From NCBI GenBank assembly GCA_946699065.1, contig CAMPDV010000945.1, forward strand, positions 62,001-126,000: a stretch of DNA of 64,000 nt. Direction: 5' to 3'. Positions 11,817-23,739 of this stretch are shown piece after piece (the stretch's first letter is position 1; every line of letters begins with the position of its first letter). The DNA comes from Loxodes magnus. Taxonomy: Eukaryota; Ciliophora; Karyorelictea; Loxodida; Loxodidae. Position numbers and translations under genes: made by a program. The notes under the pieces are model-generated. The model worked only from the letters and a program-made list of their open reading frames with translations, was not told where the DNA came from and made no database searches.

Positions 11817-13740
11817 ATGTATTTTTAATAGGACACATTTGCAAAACTAGTCAATTTAGAATTAACTTTATATTAATCCAAAACAAACATTATCATCTTA
11901 AAAGTTTAAAAAATTGAGTAAAAGTTTAGAAGATCTTTTTAAGACTCTGGAACTGAGGAAAAGATAAATTAGTACTCATAAAATAGAAAGGATGAAATAC
12001 ACAAGCTGAGCAAATAAATTAACATCTTAAAACGTAAAAAATAAAAGTTTATACAAATTATCTAGGACTAAATTTTTTACATCATTTCAATAAAGTACAC
12101 TTCTTAAAATGGAATTCCACTTATAGGATTTTTGCCACGACAAGAACTTCTGAGTAGCCTTTATAAGTTAAAAAATATTAAAAATATTTAGAACGCTTAA
12201 TAAATGTAAATAAAACCTTTTAATTGCTAGAAAAATGCGATTCTAATTAACGATGAATTTAGAGAAAAGAATAAATTCTAAAAAGCAAAACGCAGAAATT
12301 ATGAGGAGAACTCTGAACTATATATCAATAATACGCTGCATTGATACTAAACTGAATATTGAATCAAATGCTGGCTTAAATTCTTTCAAAGCTGATTAAT
12401 GAAGATGAAATTAATAGTGATATATAATTAACAAGACTCCGAAAATTAGTTCTTTCTAGCTGTAAAAGAGGAGTGATGATATACCAGTCAATATTACAAA
12501 TATTTCAAGTGCAAATTATAGAAACTTTTCCCTATTCTAAAGCAGAAAGAGCAATCTTTAATAATATTATCAAAGCTTTCTAAATCCTTAGAAGAAGAGC
12601 TAGTTTTCCTCAAAATTTATTTTACAAATAGAAAGAAAATTTTCAGGGAAATAAATAGATTATTTTAGGATTACAATAATATTTTTTGATCGTACTACTA
12701 AAGAATTTAACCTAATGCATTCTCTCTTTAAGGTAACAAGTAACAAATCAACGTAATTCAAAATAAAACCTAAGTAAGTCAAAGTCTTACAATAGCGAAA
12801 CAATTGAAGAATTAAGGAAAAAACAAACTTACTTAGAAAGAACATTTAAAGTAATCCTCTACAAGTATCTTCAACTTATCCTTAGTAGGAATTAACTAAT
12901 CATAAGCAAGAAAAAGAGATTTACTAAAAGAATGCCATCAGAATAAGAGAATCAGTAATTACTCTTTATGAAGTCAGGATAACTATAAAAGCTAATCTTG
13001 GCAATCTTTAATAGCAAGCATAAAGCATTCACCCCTTGAATAATTATTTTAGACTCAATTAAATCAGATTCTTTTAGGAAGAAAATAATATAAAAGGTTA
13101 TAGTCAATTATAATAGATTTCTCTTAATACGACATGCAACTAGATTCAGATACTATTGAGATCTTTAGTGACTAATTAGTAATTTAAAACATTATAGCCT
13201 ATTTTAAACTAGGCTATTAGTAAACTTGAACGAGGTCTTGCTTATGGGATACTTAAGAAAGTGAAATTTATCGTAGCAGCTAAGTATAGTGTAAAGAGTA
13301 TTTTAAATGTCTAGAAGAAAAAGAAGATGGCTTGCCTAATAATAAGATTTTCCAAACTATCTTTTGTGCTGTGAAAATGATAAAGTACAAGGAAGCGGGG
13401 AGATGATTAGAGACTTGCTGAAGTAAATAAAATACTCTTAAAGAAACAGAAACACTTCAAGAAATGGCTATTTGTATTCTACAAAGTAGCTAAATAAATT
13501 TAGCATTGAAATTTCTTCAGATAAAGAAAAAGAGTAAATATTACAGTAGAGACGACCTAAAGAGTAAACTTTCTTTATTTTTCTTATTCATTTTATAAAA
13601 TCGATTAAAGATATTCTCCAACTAAAATTGTTAAACATTAAAAGACACTATAATAAAATAAGTTTAGAGGATTTGAAGTGACTAACTTTAACTAAATTCG
13701 TATCAAAAGTATCTTATGTTGTTACTACTTAACTGTGAAG
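11817..13740 (+). CDS. Gene S: alpha-helical solenoid-like protein, single frame
   Basis: From ATG at 11817 (MYFQQDTFAKLVNLELTLY) one uninterrupted frame of roughly 640 codons reads as a soluble helical protein. Examples are RRSFQDSGTEEKINQYSQNR, LSKSLEEELVFLKIYFTNRK, QLDSDTIEIFSDQLVIQNII and LQEMAICILQSSQINLALKF. The C-terminal half has TPR/HEAT-like helix pairs. Gln is often TAA/TAG, and Trp is TGA in EAGRWLETCW. There are no frame breaks, so the assembly is accurate here. It lies between the arms of the inverted duplication. An in-frame TGA near 13660 could be the stop; otherwise the frame runs to about 13740. No family recognised. Confidence 0.65.
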
Positions 13741-13759
13741 ATTCTTTAATATTTGATTT

Positions 13760-14500
13760 AAATTTAATAGTCTTTGTCTTATTATTGAATTATATTACTA
13801 AATAATCTTTCTAACTTTAATATCTTCGATATTAGCCCTTCACCTAGTTAAGTATTTTAACTTATCCTACAGTTAGATTTCATTCTTACAATAAAATAAT
13901 TCGTTATCATTTAACTGTCATTAATACATAATACAATAAGTAAATCACTTTAAATAAAAAGATTTAAGTGACGCTTTATATATTTAGGACTGGTTTCACA
14001 TAATTAATTTCTCTATTATACTCTTAAATAATTAAAAAGTATTGTATTTATAAAATAGACACTTAAGTATATTAAAACCTATTTTCAATGAAGATATCTT
14101 TAATTTATCTTAGTGTTATTAATATCCGTCTTGTATATGTTTAATAATAATCTACTTATTTAAAAAGCCTTAGAAAGTTATCTTTCATATATTAGTATTT
14201 ATTAACTTAATAGCTTCTATTATATATAATTAAACTAAATCTTATCTTATTAACATTTACAGCTTGTAGATTTATGATCATTATTTATAGATATTCATTA
14301 TCGATATTTTGCTTACCAAGTAATTATAGAGCTGTTTTTATAAATTGATATCATCTTTAAACAAAATATTACTTCTCTAACTTCTTCAATTACTAGCCTA
14401 AAAAATCAATATTCTATCATCTAAATTGAAATACCTTAAGGTATTAAGACTATCAATTTAACTACCTTAGACTTTTCTTTCAGATTCGATAAAAGGTTGT
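13760..14500. other. AT-rich intergenic stretch
   Basis: Between gene S and the kinase-like fragment. Long A/T runs, no coherent frame, no RNA-like structure noticed. Confidence 0.5.
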
Positions 14501-14513
14501 AAATATAAGATAT

Positions 14514-14800
14514 AATGAGTAGAGTGGTATATTTATTAAGATGTTCTGCTATTGATACTAAAACTGGTAAATATGCTGCAATTTAAATACTAAAAGTTTT
14601 TAAACATAAGATACATGCTAAGAAGCTCTTAAAAGTAGAAAGATATAAAGACTTCTTAAGCATAGAAACATATTAGTACTGCTCTGATATTAATCTATCT
14701 TAAGACAAGGAAATAGCAGATATATATTCAATTTTTAGCTAAATTAGTGAGAATAGATAGAGCTGATTATTAATCATGATAACTAGCCAATAATTGATTA
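14514..14800 (+). pseudogene. Kinase N-lobe-like fragment
   Basis: From ATG at 14514 a frame reads MSRVVYLLRCSAIDTKTGKY followed by AAIQILKVFKHKIHAKKLL. The pattern A.D..TGKY.AI.IL resembles the end of the glycine loop and the beta-3 strand of a Ser/Thr kinase, but the position of the catalytic Lys (AIK) reads Gln (TAA) and no catalytic loop follows. It stops at the inner end of the right arm near 14800, so it may have been truncated by the inverted duplication. Weak homology by eye only. Confidence 0.3.
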
Positions 14801-16970
14801 TTATAATTTGATATTCTCGTGATGTTATCAAAAGGAATAAATCCTAAAATTTTAAAGCTAAAGCAAACTTTAGAAATTTTATTTAAGAATTTTTGGCATG
14901 ATATTATATCTTTTAAAGTTTTTACTTTATTCAATTAAAATGATAAACTTAATTTTATATTCTTCAGCCCTTGATTAATTTAAGTTATGGCTTAAGATAA
15001 ATCAAGATATTTTTTAAGGTCTATTTAATTAAGTGACTATATCTCCTTATTTTTTTGAAGAACTTTTAAAAAAATATCCCTGAGTTCTCATAAGTAGCTA
15101 GGCACTAATAATTAAAAAATCTTATTATTTCATGTGATTTGTTTTTTACTCTTGCTTATTATATTTATTTATTTCTAATATCCTTGAATCCTCCAAATAT
15201 TTTAAGGAGTTGGTGTCTAATTTTTTTCAATTCCTACCAATTTAGTCTTTATTTTAGTTGCAGTCGTTTAAAAATCGCTAAAACAGTTTATTATTATTTT
15301 TTTGCTTCAATTTAGCAAATTTTTCTGCAATACTTATTAAATTTGCACTAATTGGCACGCATCCACCTAGCTAGAATATTCTTATAGTAAGCTGAGTATT
15401 TGTTTTAGATTTTTCAGCAAGATATATTAGGAACTGTGAATTTTTCTTTAAGTGAAATTTTGTAGATATTTATGTCTCTTCCTAATATAGTTTCAGATAT
15501 CTTTTATCAGATAAACTCCCAAGCCCAACTAAGTTATTAAAAGTAGTTTTCTACAATTTTTCTTAATTTTATTTCTCAATAATCTGAAATCAAAGCTTCT
15601 AAGAATTACATAAACTTAACATTCATTTAAGTTTGAATACTAAAAATTCCAATTCAGTCTACTTTAATTTTTGGGTGCTCAATTAGAGCTACTGATTACT
15701 CAATATTATTCAGGAGAAGTTAATTTTTTATGCTAAATAAATAATCCAGATGCTTCTAAAGTTTATTTAGGAAACTATAGGGTCTTCTTCATATTTATAT
15801 AAGGACTATTTTCAGTCGGTAAATGTTCTAAAGTAATCAATCTAGCTTTTTAAAAACTATCGCTATTCTTCCTAGAACTCAGTTCCATGAATCTGCTTTT
15901 TTAATTCTTCAGAATTGACTAAGAAACTTATGATTTTCACTTAAGCTTATAATTTTCCTTTCAAGCATTACTATCTCTAGTACTTGCTAAGCTTTCTCTC
16001 CTTTATTAATTAGAGCTGGACTCTATATATTATCTTACAAGTTCTAAAATTAATTGTGAGGAATTAAGAACACTTGAAGTCGAGCTTGCTAAAAGAAAAA
16101 GCTTAATTTCTAATATCTATTTATAGGTACTTAAAATATAGCTGCCAAGTAATAATTATCTCTTAGAATCTGCTTTAAAGCTCATAATTGCCTTTTAGAT
16201 TGAATAGCTGCTATTTTTTTCAGCTTGCTATAGAGCTAAGTTATTTGAACTTTTAAGATCTAAAAGCTTGGGATGTTCTATAATAAAAAGGGATTTTTCT
16301 AGCGTCTAAATAAATAATACTTACAGTATTCTTTAGTTATAAGATATGCATAAACTCTACTTTTTAAGAACTAAATGTGACTCAGTTTAATTTAGTATTT
16401 GTGAGAAACCTTAGTTTTTTTTTCGAAATTTTGACTGTTATGAAAAATTCAGACTCTTCTAAAAATGTCTCAAAGCTTGATAAAATTTTAGGCATTTTCA
16501 ATGTTTGCTAAGATTAACTCATCTATTGTCACTGAACCATTTCTGCTCATATTAGAAGTTTCAGATCTTATCCTTTTTATCTATTCTTATTTTTTGATTG
16601 AAATATAGTTCCAGAATTAATGTATTTTGCTACTCTTTATTACTATTAATATTATAATTTTAAGGAGATTCCTTTTTTTCTTGGAGATCAAAGCTAATTT
16701 AATCTTTTATTAATCAGAAGCAAATACGCTGAAAACATCTCTTGATTTCCTAATTCTATTTTAGCTCCAGCTCTTTTTACTTAGATTGGGTCTTTCTAAT
16801 ATATTTAATTGCAAAACTATCAGATGGACTATAGAATAAGAATCCTCTATCAATTTAGTTATTTTAAATAGTAAGATTAATCTTTCATCTCTTCTTTATT
16901 TTCTAAATATTTACTAATCTTTATATTTTCTGTGGATTAGTGTTTCTATGTAGTAATTTGAATAATATCC
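14790..16970 (-). CDS. Gene Q' (right copy): helical protein, function unknown
   Basis: Inverted homologue of gene Q. From about 16970 one frame runs further than in the left copy: YIETLIHRKYKDQ, RRDERLILLFKITKLIEDSY, SKKSWSQNRIRKSRDVFSVF, TIDELILANIENAQNF and NKGEKAQQVLEIVMLERK. Third-position differences from the left copy show that both were constrained as protein after duplication. Around 15800 a second frame is better (EHLPTENSPYINMKKTLQ), so at least one indel separates the halves. No recognised domain. The end is near the inner arm boundary. Confidence 0.45.
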
Positions 16971-16999
16971 ATTTTATTTGATTTTCAAATGCTTAAAAT

Positions 17000-17900
17000 T
17001 AACTCAAATTAAAAAAGTTATTAAGCTAGATTACATCTAAAGCAAATTTTTAGAGTAATATTAAAGTTAAGAGATAATTAAAGTTATTTAGTTGTATTAC
17101 TATATATTTGAATAAAAAAGAATCTTAAAATTAAAGGAAGATCTTAGTTCTATAGAAATAATAATCACCAATCTAGTTTTAATATTTTAAGTTTTATTTT
17201 TGTGTTTGTTATTCTAAATTTATAGTATTTCTTATTTTTATTTAAGTTCTTTCTTATGAGTCAACCACATAAATAATTAGGCTTAACTTGTATATTCTAT
17301 TAATCAATCTTATATCCAAAATTAAGACACTATTTAAATACTTAAGGTAAAGTAATTTATAATAGTTAGTTATATTAGTGATTATATCTATCATTATTTT
17401 ATTTAATTATTCTAACTGTGTATCAAGCATAGTGTTTCATATATTTTATTTTAAAATCTTAAGTATCTTTATAATATTTTAAGATACATTTCAGCTAATG
17501 TAGTTCATTCAATTATTTTAATGAAACTGTAGTTTAATAAGTAAAAATAAATAATATGCTAATAAAATAAATAGTAATAATAGTGATATAAGATATCTAT
17601 TAATTAAGATTAACTTAAGAAAGGAATATTTAATTTATTAGTCAATTCTAAAATACTAAGCTTCTTTATATTAGTTATTTAGCCTTAGTTAAATTACATA
17701 TATAAGCTTACTAATGCTATTATTTTTAGCTTTAATTTTATTATTAATTTCCTTTATTTAATTATAATACTTTATTATTTTAGCTATAGACATTTCCTTA
17801 TAATTAAATGCATTTAGTAGTTATGGATTAGTTAGTGCTTCTTTTATCTATTATTTATAAATTTTATATTTTAAAGATTGTAAAAAACAATAATTTAAAT
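17000..17900. other. Intergenic stretch of the right arm with the empty insertion sites
   Basis: Aligns inverted with 5014-5790 and with the bases flanking insertions A and B. The single copies of the targets lie at about 17790-17810 (B site) and 17845-17865 (A site). No coding frame is supported. Confidence 0.6.
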
Positions 17901-17909
17901 ATAGCTAAC

Positions 17910-18990
17910 TTAAATATTTATATTCTGGCATTTATCTTTTTACATTTCTTCAGCTTTTGCAACATCCAAAGGTAAGTTTTATAATCCTAATTTAAACTTA
18001 AAATATCTAAAATAATTTTGTGAAATAATTGCTAAAAATCCCTCAGTCACTTTCTATCAGTTCATGCTAACAAAATTTTACTAGAGAAAATTAAAATTGG
18101 CTTTCTAGATTGATTTCATTTTAGTTGTCTTTATTTATGTCTTATTTCCTATATTTTTTCTTACATTAAATATCTATCTTTAAATTCTATTTTTATCTTT
18201 CTATTTATAGAACTGGGGGCTGTAGCTCATTTTATGGTCTTAAGTTATCTTAATTTATTTATTTTTGCTAATTTTTCAATTATTTAATGCATTTTTTTTT
18301 ATGATGATTCCTCTGGATCTCTAATTAAAATTCAAAATGATTATAACACTTTTTATTTATTTAAACATCTTAGATTTTGCTTCTACCGAATATTTTTAGT
18401 GGTTTATACTTATTCTACTCAATTAATTCTTTTTCCCTTTCAAATTAAAATAGCTTCCAATAGTTTCAGTGAATCCTTAAAGTCTTAATATTTTAACTTT
18501 CTAATATCTATTAATTTCTTTTAGCTTTATGACTTAAACTTTCTTTTTCCGAATAGTTTCTCAGTTAGTTTAGATGCAAATAAGATTTTAATTAGAATTT
18601 CTAAGATATTAAAACTTTGATTACTCCCAATTAATGATTTTTAATTAAAGTGAAATAGGAAGTTTTGTTTAATTTAATTAAGATATATATTAAATTAAAG
18701 ATATATTAATATTCTAATAATAGAAATACTTTTAGTTTAATAGTCTACTAATTATTATCTTCCTTATTATTTAATAATATTAACTCTCTTTATCTTAACT
18801 TAAGTCTCATTATTATTATTTTAATAAACCCTTTATTTTTAAATAAGATTATAATATTATTTTGATTTAATAATTTATAGATAAAAGATTAAAATTTAAA
18901 TAATATTTAGGAAACAATCAAGCAAATTAATAGTCTTATTTAAATAAATTAAATTATTGCAAAAATTATTAGATAAATCACTAACTAATT
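17910..18990 (-). pseudogene. Gene P' (right copy), lacks the N-terminal part
   Basis: Inverted copy of 2490-3660. The homology ends near 18990 inside the coding region, so the N-terminal part of gene P is missing. A block matching left bases 2920-2985 is also absent, and small indels disturb the frame. Shared protein words include ASKLTEKLF and LESQFQFSLVKFCQH. Most likely a duplicated, truncated copy rather than a functional gene. Confidence 0.55.
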
Positions 18991-18999
18991 TATATTCAT

Positions 19000-19610
19000 A
19001 AAAAAACATTAAATGCTAAAGGGCTTTATTACTTTAATTAATAACTTTAGTTATAGATAGTAAATAGTAGTATTATAGGTATGTTTAGAGTAATCATTTT
19101 AATAATTATAAATTTAACTAAAGCTACTACTTATTTAAATATAATAGCTATTAACATTAATTATCATAATAGATCATATTACATTAGATTAAGCTACTTA
19201 TTTTATTTACTTTTAATCTAGTTTAACAAATCTTTTACCTAGTTTAATTTTTAAGCTGTTCTATTGTAAATAAAAGGTTAAGTGGCTCTTTAATTTACTG
19301 TCTCTTTAATTCGATCTTTAAAGAACATTTATAAATAATTAAAAGGTTTGATAATAACTCTATCTTAAGCTTTTGAAAGATTATATTTATTAGTTTCATT
19401 AGTTATAAAATCCAGGATAAATTAACTTTTAATATTATTAGGAATTAAGCTATATTTAGTTAACCATTTTTTAAATAGTAACTTAAGTTCCTTTGCTTAT
19501 ATTAGCTTAGTTTACTTCAATTATTAATTTCTATCTTTTGCCAAATATCTTATGTTGATTCTTATAAAATACTTAAGTTATTAATTTAAAGTTGTAATGA
19601 TGATAGATGA
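19000..19610. other. Intergenic AT-rich stretch
   Basis: Outside the right arm, downstream of the kinase gene. No supported gene or structured element. Confidence 0.5.
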
Positions 19611-19613
19611 ATA

Positions 19614-21893
19614 TCATATGATTTTAACTTCAGAAAGTGCTGAAGTTAATCAAGGATCTTTTAGTATTTTCTTGACATTTGGTCGTTTGCTAGAGTTTAA
19701 TACAAGCATTCTATTTATAATAGCCTTTGAAATTTCGATCAAGTATTCTCCTAATGTAAAATCACTTTTGATAATCTAACTGTAAAGCTCTTTGCCGTTT
19801 TTCCTCTGAAAGAGATAAAATCCATTAAAGCTGACAAAAATAAGTACTCTAATCGCTCAAATATATTCTTGTAAGCCGCTATGCTCTTTATCTCCAATTA
19901 CTTAAGGTGACATATAACTAAAAGGGCATCAAAACATTTCTACCTTCTAACCAGGTGGAATTTTTGTTGAAAAGCCAAAGTTAATAAGTTTGACGCCTAA
20001 CTAATAATCCGATTTATTGTTCTAAAGCAGAAAATTTCCTAGTTTAATATCTCTATGCGCAATGTTTAAATCATAGCAATAATCCAGAGCTTATAGCAGC
20101 TACTTAATTATCATTTTTGCGATTTCTTCTGGAATCTGCGTTTAGTTTGTTTTTGAGAAATGTATACAATTCAGGTCCATCCATATATTTAGTTACCAGA
20201 TTATTTGCTTATTTTAACTAACTACCTCTTATAGCTTCGCTATGTTAGGATACCTTAGCTTTTGTAGTACTAAAATTTCTCATTTACTGATTTCATTCTA
20301 TGTGTATCCATAAGCTTAAACTTTTCATATACTTTTATAGCCACTTTTTGTTCACTGTACTTGTTTTTTCCATAAATCAGAGACGCATAAGCACCACGTC
20401 CAATTAATTTCCCTAGGCAGTAGTTATTTAGTGAGATTTTTCTCCCTGTAAAATTGCTGAAGGATTTAGAATCAGCTTATATAACTCATTTATCAGCTGG
20501 TTTTTCTTTCTCTACTTCATTGTTCTGAGCAAAATTTAACTGCCTCATATTGTATATTCCTGGATTATTTTTTCTTTTATTATCTTCTTCTAATTTTGAA
20601 CAAAATACTTTGCTTAGATTTAATTTGTTGTATTTGATAGGAGACATTTTTGTTATTTATGGAATAAGAGAAGACCTGAAACTGGTATCAGAAGTAAAAG
20701 ATGGAAATTAACGATGTAGATTTCACTCTGAACCTAAGCGGCTGATGTTATTTTCTGCTTTCCTATGTAATTAGCTCTGAAAGCCTAGTTTATTGAATGT
20801 AATTTAAGGCAGCTGCTTGATTTCCTCACTATTATTCTCTTCTTTGGCAGTCTATATTGGAGTAGCTCTTATTTCCTCTTAGCTTTCCTTTATACTCTCT
20901 AATATATTCTCAAAGTAATTATATTCTACTTAACTTCTTTATACTTCTTCAGAATTCGTTAGAGACTTGTTTCCTTTTCATTATTTTTGGAATTTGATAC
21001 TTCTGCTTCTTTGGTGATTTCATTATATCTAAAAAAAGATGTTCAATTAAGTACTTAGCTAGGTTGCCTTGATAATTACAAAGGTATTTTTTAACTATGT
21101 ACCAGATAAAGGGCGTTACTAAGCTTTTTGCCTCTGTTTGAAAATCTATTTGCTAGGTATAATTTACTATGGTTAAACGAGACAATCTTGTTGATATCTC
21201 AAAGATAATATTCTTTCCTCTTCACAGTGCTAGAATTAGACTTTTAAATAGCTACTAGAAATTAAGGAATTAAGTATACCTCTTCATTGAATTTTAAATT
21301 TTTCCCTACAGTTTATTTAAGAGCAGTCTTATTAGAAGGCAAGCTACTTCTAACTCCTATTCCGTTTCCATTATTTACAATAAATAATCTTTATGGTAGT
21401 AAGTTGTTGAACTGTCATAGCAGAGAGTTGTTTTATGTCTTATTTTTTTGAATGTGATAAGTAAATGATTCTAGAAATTAGAGTTGAATGTAGCTAATTA
21501 TTTACTATTTTATCTCTAGTTGAATATTTAATTACCTAAATAGAAGAATTAAGCGATAGATGTAGATTTTATTTTCTAATTATTATAATTGCTCTTCAAT
21601 TCCATTTTTTTAATAGATTTGTTTTTTATATTTAATATTGCATGAAAAATTAAGACTGTTGCATTAAGTGTATTTGTATTTTCTTTCTTTATTCTTGTAT
21701 TGCTACTAGATACTAGATATAAAGGCTATCCTTCAAATTTATATCCTTCTTATTGCTAATTTTGCACTGTATTTGAATTCGTTTGCAAGCATTTAGTTTA
21801 AGAACTTGAATTTTCTATTTGAATATTCTACAGTTAATATTCAAATAAGTAATGCTTAATTAATAAGGCTATATAAATATAAGCTATATACAT
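19614..21893 (-). pseudogene. Ser/Thr protein kinase gene with long N-terminal region; NFG in place of DFG, several frame changes
   Basis: ATG at 21893 opens an N-terminal region of about 400 residues (ENSSSQTKCLQTNSNT; EEQLQQLENKI; EEVQRSQVEYNYFENILESI). A C-terminal kinase domain follows: GRGAY glycine loop, VAIKVYEKF (catalytic Lys), LVTKYMDGPELYTFL hinge, AHRDIKLGNFLL (catalytic loop), then VKLINFGFST where DFG is expected, a PE-like SPQ, and XI RPNVKKILKDPWL. Two invariant Trp positions (YIWAIRV and DPWL) are TGA. The Asp-to-Asn change would remove the Mg-binding residue. About five single-base frame changes occur (near 21610, 20960, 20285, 20200 and 20125). Probably a decayed CAMK/ULK-like kinase or pseudokinase. 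TGA at 19616-19614 is the likely stop. Confidence 0.7.
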
Positions 21894-22039
21894 TGATCTC
21901 ACTTTAACTTTATTTTCTATATAAGATTTTATATTTAAGCTAAAACTATTTAGCTTCATTCTTTTACCCCTTTCCTGTCTTAAGCTTTTAACTGTACCTT
22001 ATCACTAGAATTAATAATAAAAATAGAAAAAGAAAATAA

Positions 22040-23173
22040 GTGAATCTTAAGTCTAGAATATGGCTAAGTTTCATGCTTCTTTTAAAATCTACAGAGAAGC
22101 AATTTATCACCAAGAGTATGCTTAATTTAGGCTATTTGAATTCTCAGCATTTCTTCCTTGTCTTCCTACTTCGGATTCGAATTGTAGAAAGTATATCTGA
22201 ACTTCAAATGATTCACTATTGATTGATTAGACGAATTCATAAAAAACTAATATGAATTCTTTAGATATTCCTGACATCCTTTTCGCCAAAATAAATCTTT
22301 CTAGCTTTTATTTTATCTGAACTGTTATATATTTTTCCTTGGTGATTAAGTTATTCTGGGACTCTTTATCAATTCATTGTAGTGATTGCCATTGTTTTTT
22401 CGAGTTCAATTTTCATCCTTTACGTAAACTCTAAAAGTGCTTCTAGTTGAAAGATGCAAATTTTGGGGCTTGAACAAAGGGTTTTGCATGTCTTTTAGTA
22501 ATTGTTGCTGTATATGGCATAGTCTACATATTCCCTTTTAACTAATAAATTTACTTATTTTGCTAAATTCTATTTCTATTTCTAATTTCAAAGAAATCTC
22601 TAATGCCAATCTCTTAAGCTAGCATATTAAGCATATCCACAGTCTTCAGAGTCCTAGATCTGTATTCAATTTTATCTACAGTCAGTCTCTTGATTCTAGA
22701 GACTGTGAATATTTATCGACTTTTAGGTTGATTCAACTACGAGTAAGTTATAAAAACTTCATTTGGTTATTTGCGTTAAAATTCCTAGTTTCAGTTTAAA
22801 TACGATGGCTAAGAATTAACTAGTCTTTCTCGACATTTTTTTCTTAATTAAATGTTCATATAATTTGCTGTTTCCTAGCTATTCTTAAGGATTTTTTAGT
22901 AAACCCGAATCCTTTAGTGTTATTAAGACAAACACTAAGGAAAAGTTCTAAAGTTCAGGTTCTATTAGTTAGAACGTTTCTAGATGAATGGTAAGAAATG
23001 TTTATAGGTTATTGATTTCTAATTGCTTATGTTCTAATACATTTCTGTTCATTAAGGACTTTACTATTTTAATCTCATTCGTTTTTATAAATTTAAAAAC
23101 GATTGAAATGGTAGATAGTAATCTTTCTAGTGAATATAAAACACTCAGATTGGAAAATAAATTAAATGCCTGA
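22040..23173 (+). CDS. Multi-pass membrane protein, unrecognised
   Basis: One frame (phase of 22040) runs to a TGA at 23171-23173. It starts near MLLLKSTEKQFITKS and contains hydrophobic helices such as FIVVIAIVFSSSIFILYV and DFTILISFVFIN. It ends in a hydrophilic tail, MVDSNLSSEYKTLRLENK. The first and last 60 codons contain no TAA, TAG or TGA at all, which is unusual here and supports coding. In the middle (22540-23060) another frame also looks protein-like (RDCEYLSTFRLIQLRV; VRTFLDEWQEMFIGYW), so a frame change cannot be excluded. No family recognised. Confidence 0.45.
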
Positions 23174-23207
23174 GCAGGAAAATTGCATATATTAAATCCT
23201 CTTTATT

Positions 23208-23730
23208 ACATTTATTGGTCCTTCTATATCAAATATTAATTGTAAATACTGTAATTAAACATTATAATAGCATTGGTAGTTCAATTCCTAGAGAGTAATA
23301 ATTTGAGAGTCAGTTTAATGGATGTATGCCGCCATTAAATGTTAGCCAATAATCTTGAGCAGAAATATGTCTGCAATGACGGATTGGACGCTAGGGTTCA
23401 TGCTAGCGCAATCCTATATAGTCTAACTCAGCTACCTGCAGGATAGATTTGACTCCACAAGATAATCGTAGCTTTACCAGTGTACTTATCCACAAGGCAT
23501 ATGAAATATATAGGCTATGATAGGTGTTCTATGGGGTACGGTCGAGTAACATCTTTCCCATACCAGACTAATACAGGGATAAGTGTAGTTACACAAAAGA
23601 TATATTAGTAGTATTATCCAAAAATGGTTGGTTTCCCCAAATTTGTATTGGAAATTTTCAGTTTAACTCATAAGGAAAATCTTTCAATACATTTATTGAT
23701 GCTTCTATATGAATTATAAATTACACACAC
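23208..23730. mobile_element. GC-rich non-coding insertion between diverged direct repeats, SINE-like
   Basis: The flanks 23208-23246 and 23692-23730 share TACATTTATTG and CTTCTATAT with similar following bases (about 38 bp, roughly 75% alike), like an old target duplication. The interior is much richer in GC. It holds a hairpin (CGCTAG...CTAGCG near 23391-23411) and a sequence close to a Pol III B box (TAGTTCAATTCC near 23279). No frame looks coding. A SINE or other retroposed small RNA is the best guess; no A box was found. Confidence 0.35.
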
Positions 23731-23739
23731 ATTTTCTTT

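Larger units (their letters stand above)
14800..18990. repeat. Right arm of a large inverted duplication
   Basis: Inverted counterpart of 2490-8020, separated from it by about 6.8 kb. It carries gene Q' (14.8-16.97 kb) and a truncated gene P' (17.9-18.99 kb) on the minus strand. It lacks both GC-rich insertions of the left arm and so preserves the empty target sites around 17800 and 17860. There is no sign of terminal transposon motifs at either end, so a segmental inverted duplication is more likely than a transposon with inverted termini. Confidence 0.85.

Noticed and set aside
2490-18990. Polinton/Tlr-like element with very long inverted termini
   Set aside because: Orientation and size would fit, but I saw no polymerase, integrase, ATPase or capsid-type motif in the core, and the arms carry genes with one truncated at its edge. 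A segmental inverted duplication fits better.
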